6,990 bases of DNA from assembly GCA_011176555.1 (NCBI GenBank), contig DUEF01000126.1, forward strand, positions 1-6,990, given 5' to 3'. Shown in pieces: positions 5,571 to 6,990 of this stretch. The position numbers and the translations under genes were made by a program. This DNA is from Caldilineae bacterium. Lineage in GTDB: Bacteria; Chloroflexota; Anaerolineae; J102. The stretch's first letter is position 1. Each line of letters starts with the position of its first letter. The notes beneath the pieces were generated by a model. That model made no database searches and was not told where the DNA came from. It worked only from the letters and a program-made list of their open reading frames with translations.

Positions 5571-6990
5571 TCAACTCAATTCCTGCACCCGACCTTTGGA
5601 GCCAACCCGGATTCTGCGGATGTATTCGGGCGGGATTTCAAAGGCGAAACGGGAGGGGTTACGTAAAAAGCCGTCGCTACGATTACGGGTGGAGAACAAA
5701 TACACCGCATCTTTCGCTCGCGTGATGCCCACATAAAGGACGCGGCGCTCCTCCGCCACCTGCTGGGGATCATCTAGGGTGCGCCACAACGGCAAGTTCT
5801 CTTGCTCCACGCCAATGATGATGACGATGGGGAACTCCACACCCTTGGCGTTGTGCAAAGTCATCATGGTGATATGTTCGTCGTCGCGCATGTGGACCGA
5901 GGTGTCGACGCTGTGCAACAAAGCCTGGTAGTCGAGGAAAGACGCCAATGAGCCGTCGCTGCCATAGCGCTGGAAGGCTTCTACGTGTTGGAAGAACGCT
6001 TTCTGCAACGCCTCCCACTCTTCATCTTCCGGCGTGACGGGCGCAACCTGCGATTCCAGCTTAAGGGACAACTCGAACGCAGCGGGCTGAAATGCCGCCG
6101 GCAGATCGTCCAGCAACGCCTCCAGTTGGCTCCTGCCTCGCCCGGCGGCGAGCATACGTACAGCGCCGTGCATGAGCGAGGAGTTTTCATCCACCAACTC
6201 GATGTTTTCGGCCAGCGCGCTTAATCCCACCAGGGGTAAAAACTCCGCCAGCGCTTCGCGCTCCTTCTCGTCAATGATGTACTCGGTCAGGGCGAAAAAG
6301 ACTTGCGCGGTCAGTTTGAGATCATCTTCCGCCCGATGCAGGACTTTTTCGCCCACCTCCAGCGCCCGCGCCAACGATTCGAGGGTGTAGCGAGGACGGC
6401 CGCGTAAAAGACGGTGGGCGAGACGCAACGTATCGATGCACAACGGGTTGAAACCCTGCCCGTCCAGATATTTTCCGGTGGCGCCATCGATAAAACGATT
6501 GTCGAAACGGATGATGTTGTGACCAACCACCGTTTCATTGCCCACGTAATCCAGGAATTCGGGCAATACCTGGGCCACCGAAGGCGCGTCGGCGACATCC
6601 TGGAAGTGAATGCCATGGACCCGCGTCGCCGCCCGGGGAATGTAGCCTCTCGCCGGACGGATCAAGCGCTGGAATCCTTCCCCAACGGGTTGCTGATTTT
6701 CGTAAGTGGCGGCGGCGATCTCCACCAGTTCGTCGCGGCGGATGTTGGTGCCGGTTGTCTCGACATCGTAAACCACAAAACGGCCATCGGCCAGGGTTTC
6801 GTAGCTGATGAGCAGCAGTTGGGCGCAGCGCCAGGCGTAAGTGGCGAGTGTGTAGGGTTGCTCTGTATCAGGCTTCGGCCCGATGGTGATGCTCTGATGG
6901 CGTTCCGCCTCAGATGGGATGACTCCGCTTTCGCCCACCTGCACGAGCAAATGTGTTGACGTCAGTGTGGTGGGGTCGAGTTCTGTGGTC
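5571..6990 (-). CDS. UvrD/PcrA-like helicase C-terminal region with DEDDh 3'-5' exonuclease domain, 5'-truncated by window edge
   Basis: The frame is open from the TGA at 5571-5573 to the right edge, so the start lies outside; 472 residues are visible. An exonuclease domain of the DnaQ/RNase T type spans about residues 71-240: Exo I YDVETTG (Asp75, Glu77), Exo II VVGHNIIRFDNRF (Asp163) and Exo III HRAEDD (His218, Asp223). All DEDDh catalytic residues are present. About 130 residues later come the superfamily 1 motifs V (TMMTLHNAKGVEFP, 374-387) and VI (EERRVLYVGITRAKD, 413-427, Arg424 as likely arginine finger), and the usual UvrD ending PSRFAFEIP. The Walker A and B motifs should lie upstream in the missing part. 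The exonuclease appears to sit before motif V, where UvrD has its 2B subdomain, so it may be an insertion in the motor. Likely role: DNA repair or recombination with coupled unwinding and 3'-5' trimming. If the N-terminal motor is absent, it would instead be a nuclease with a degenerate helicase tail. Confidence 0.85.
   Translation of the reverse strand, partial: TTELDPTTLTSTHLLVQVGESGVIPSEAERHQSITIGPKPDTEQPYTLATYAWRCAQLLLISYETLADGRFVVYDVETTGTNIRRDELVEIAAATYENQQPVGEGFQRLIRPARGYIPRAATRVHGIHFQDVADAPSVAQVLPEFLDYVGNETVVGHNIIRFDNRFIDGATGKYLDGQGFNPLCIDTLRLAHRLLRGRPRYTLESLARALEVGEKVLHRAEDDLKLTAQVFFALTEYIIDEKEREALAEFLPLVGLSALAENIELVDENSSLMHGAVRMLAAGRGRSQLEALLDDLPAAFQPAAFELSLKLESQVAPVTPEDEEWEALQKAFFQHVEAFQRYGSDGSLASFLDYQALLHSVDTSVHMRDDEHITMMTLHNAKGVEFPIVIIIGVEQENLPLWRTLDDPQQVAEERRVLYVGITRAKDAVYLFSTRNRSDGFLRNPSRFAFEIPPEYIRRIRVGSKGRVQELS

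Noticed and set aside
6414..6959. 181-residue plus-strand open frame opposite the exonuclease domain
   Set aside because: It is complementary to the intact DEDDh motifs of the minus-strand gene and shows no recognisable domain.

Overview
This 6,990-base, fairly GC-rich window reads as ordinary bacterial chromosome. It holds four complete genes, and a protein-coding gene runs off each end. No mobile element, CRISPR array, tRNA or rRNA gene was found. The lineage cannot be fixed from sequence alone. The gene types (two-subunit 2-oxoacid:ferredoxin oxidoreductase with a fused gamma-alpha chain, a secreted subtilase, bS21, a helicase carrying an exonuclease domain) would fit a Chloroflexota-like (Anaerolineae-type) genome, but this is a low-to-moderate confidence inference.

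Left part, plus strand: the catalytic C-terminal half of a subtilisin-family (S8) serine protease ends at 557. Eleven bases later an AI-2E family membrane protein begins (569-1981) with an unusually long hydrophilic C-terminal tail. The following 236-bp gap holds a probable terminator (about 2108-2146) and a perfect 8-bp inverted repeat (2177-2201) that abuts the Shine-Dalgarno sequence of the next operon.

Centre, plus strand: korA (2218-4089) and korB (4086-5090) overlap by ATGA and form a translationally coupled operon. It encodes the two-subunit, CoA-dependent 2-oxoglutarate (2-oxoacid):ferredoxin oxidoreductase. KorA supplies the fused gamma and alpha domains. KorB supplies the thiamine diphosphate site and four cysteines placed to hold one [4Fe-4S] cluster. 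Electrons should leave to a separate ferredoxin, which is not encoded here. The operon ends in two consecutive hairpins, the second being a textbook bidirectional terminator shared with the convergent rpsU.

Right part, minus strand: rpsU (ribosomal protein bS21, 5206-5412) has a near-consensus sigma70-type promoter and a short leader. The leader starts, almost at the predicted first nucleotide, with a perfect 8-bp hairpin. Upstream of it an AT-rich imperfect inverted repeat separates rpsU from a 5'-truncated gene (5571-6990). That gene's product combines a DEDDh 3'-5' exonuclease domain with the C-terminal motor motifs of a UvrD/PcrA-type helicase. This nuclease-in-helicase architecture and the structured rpsU leader are the most interesting items; I see no evidence for a wholly new multi-gene system.
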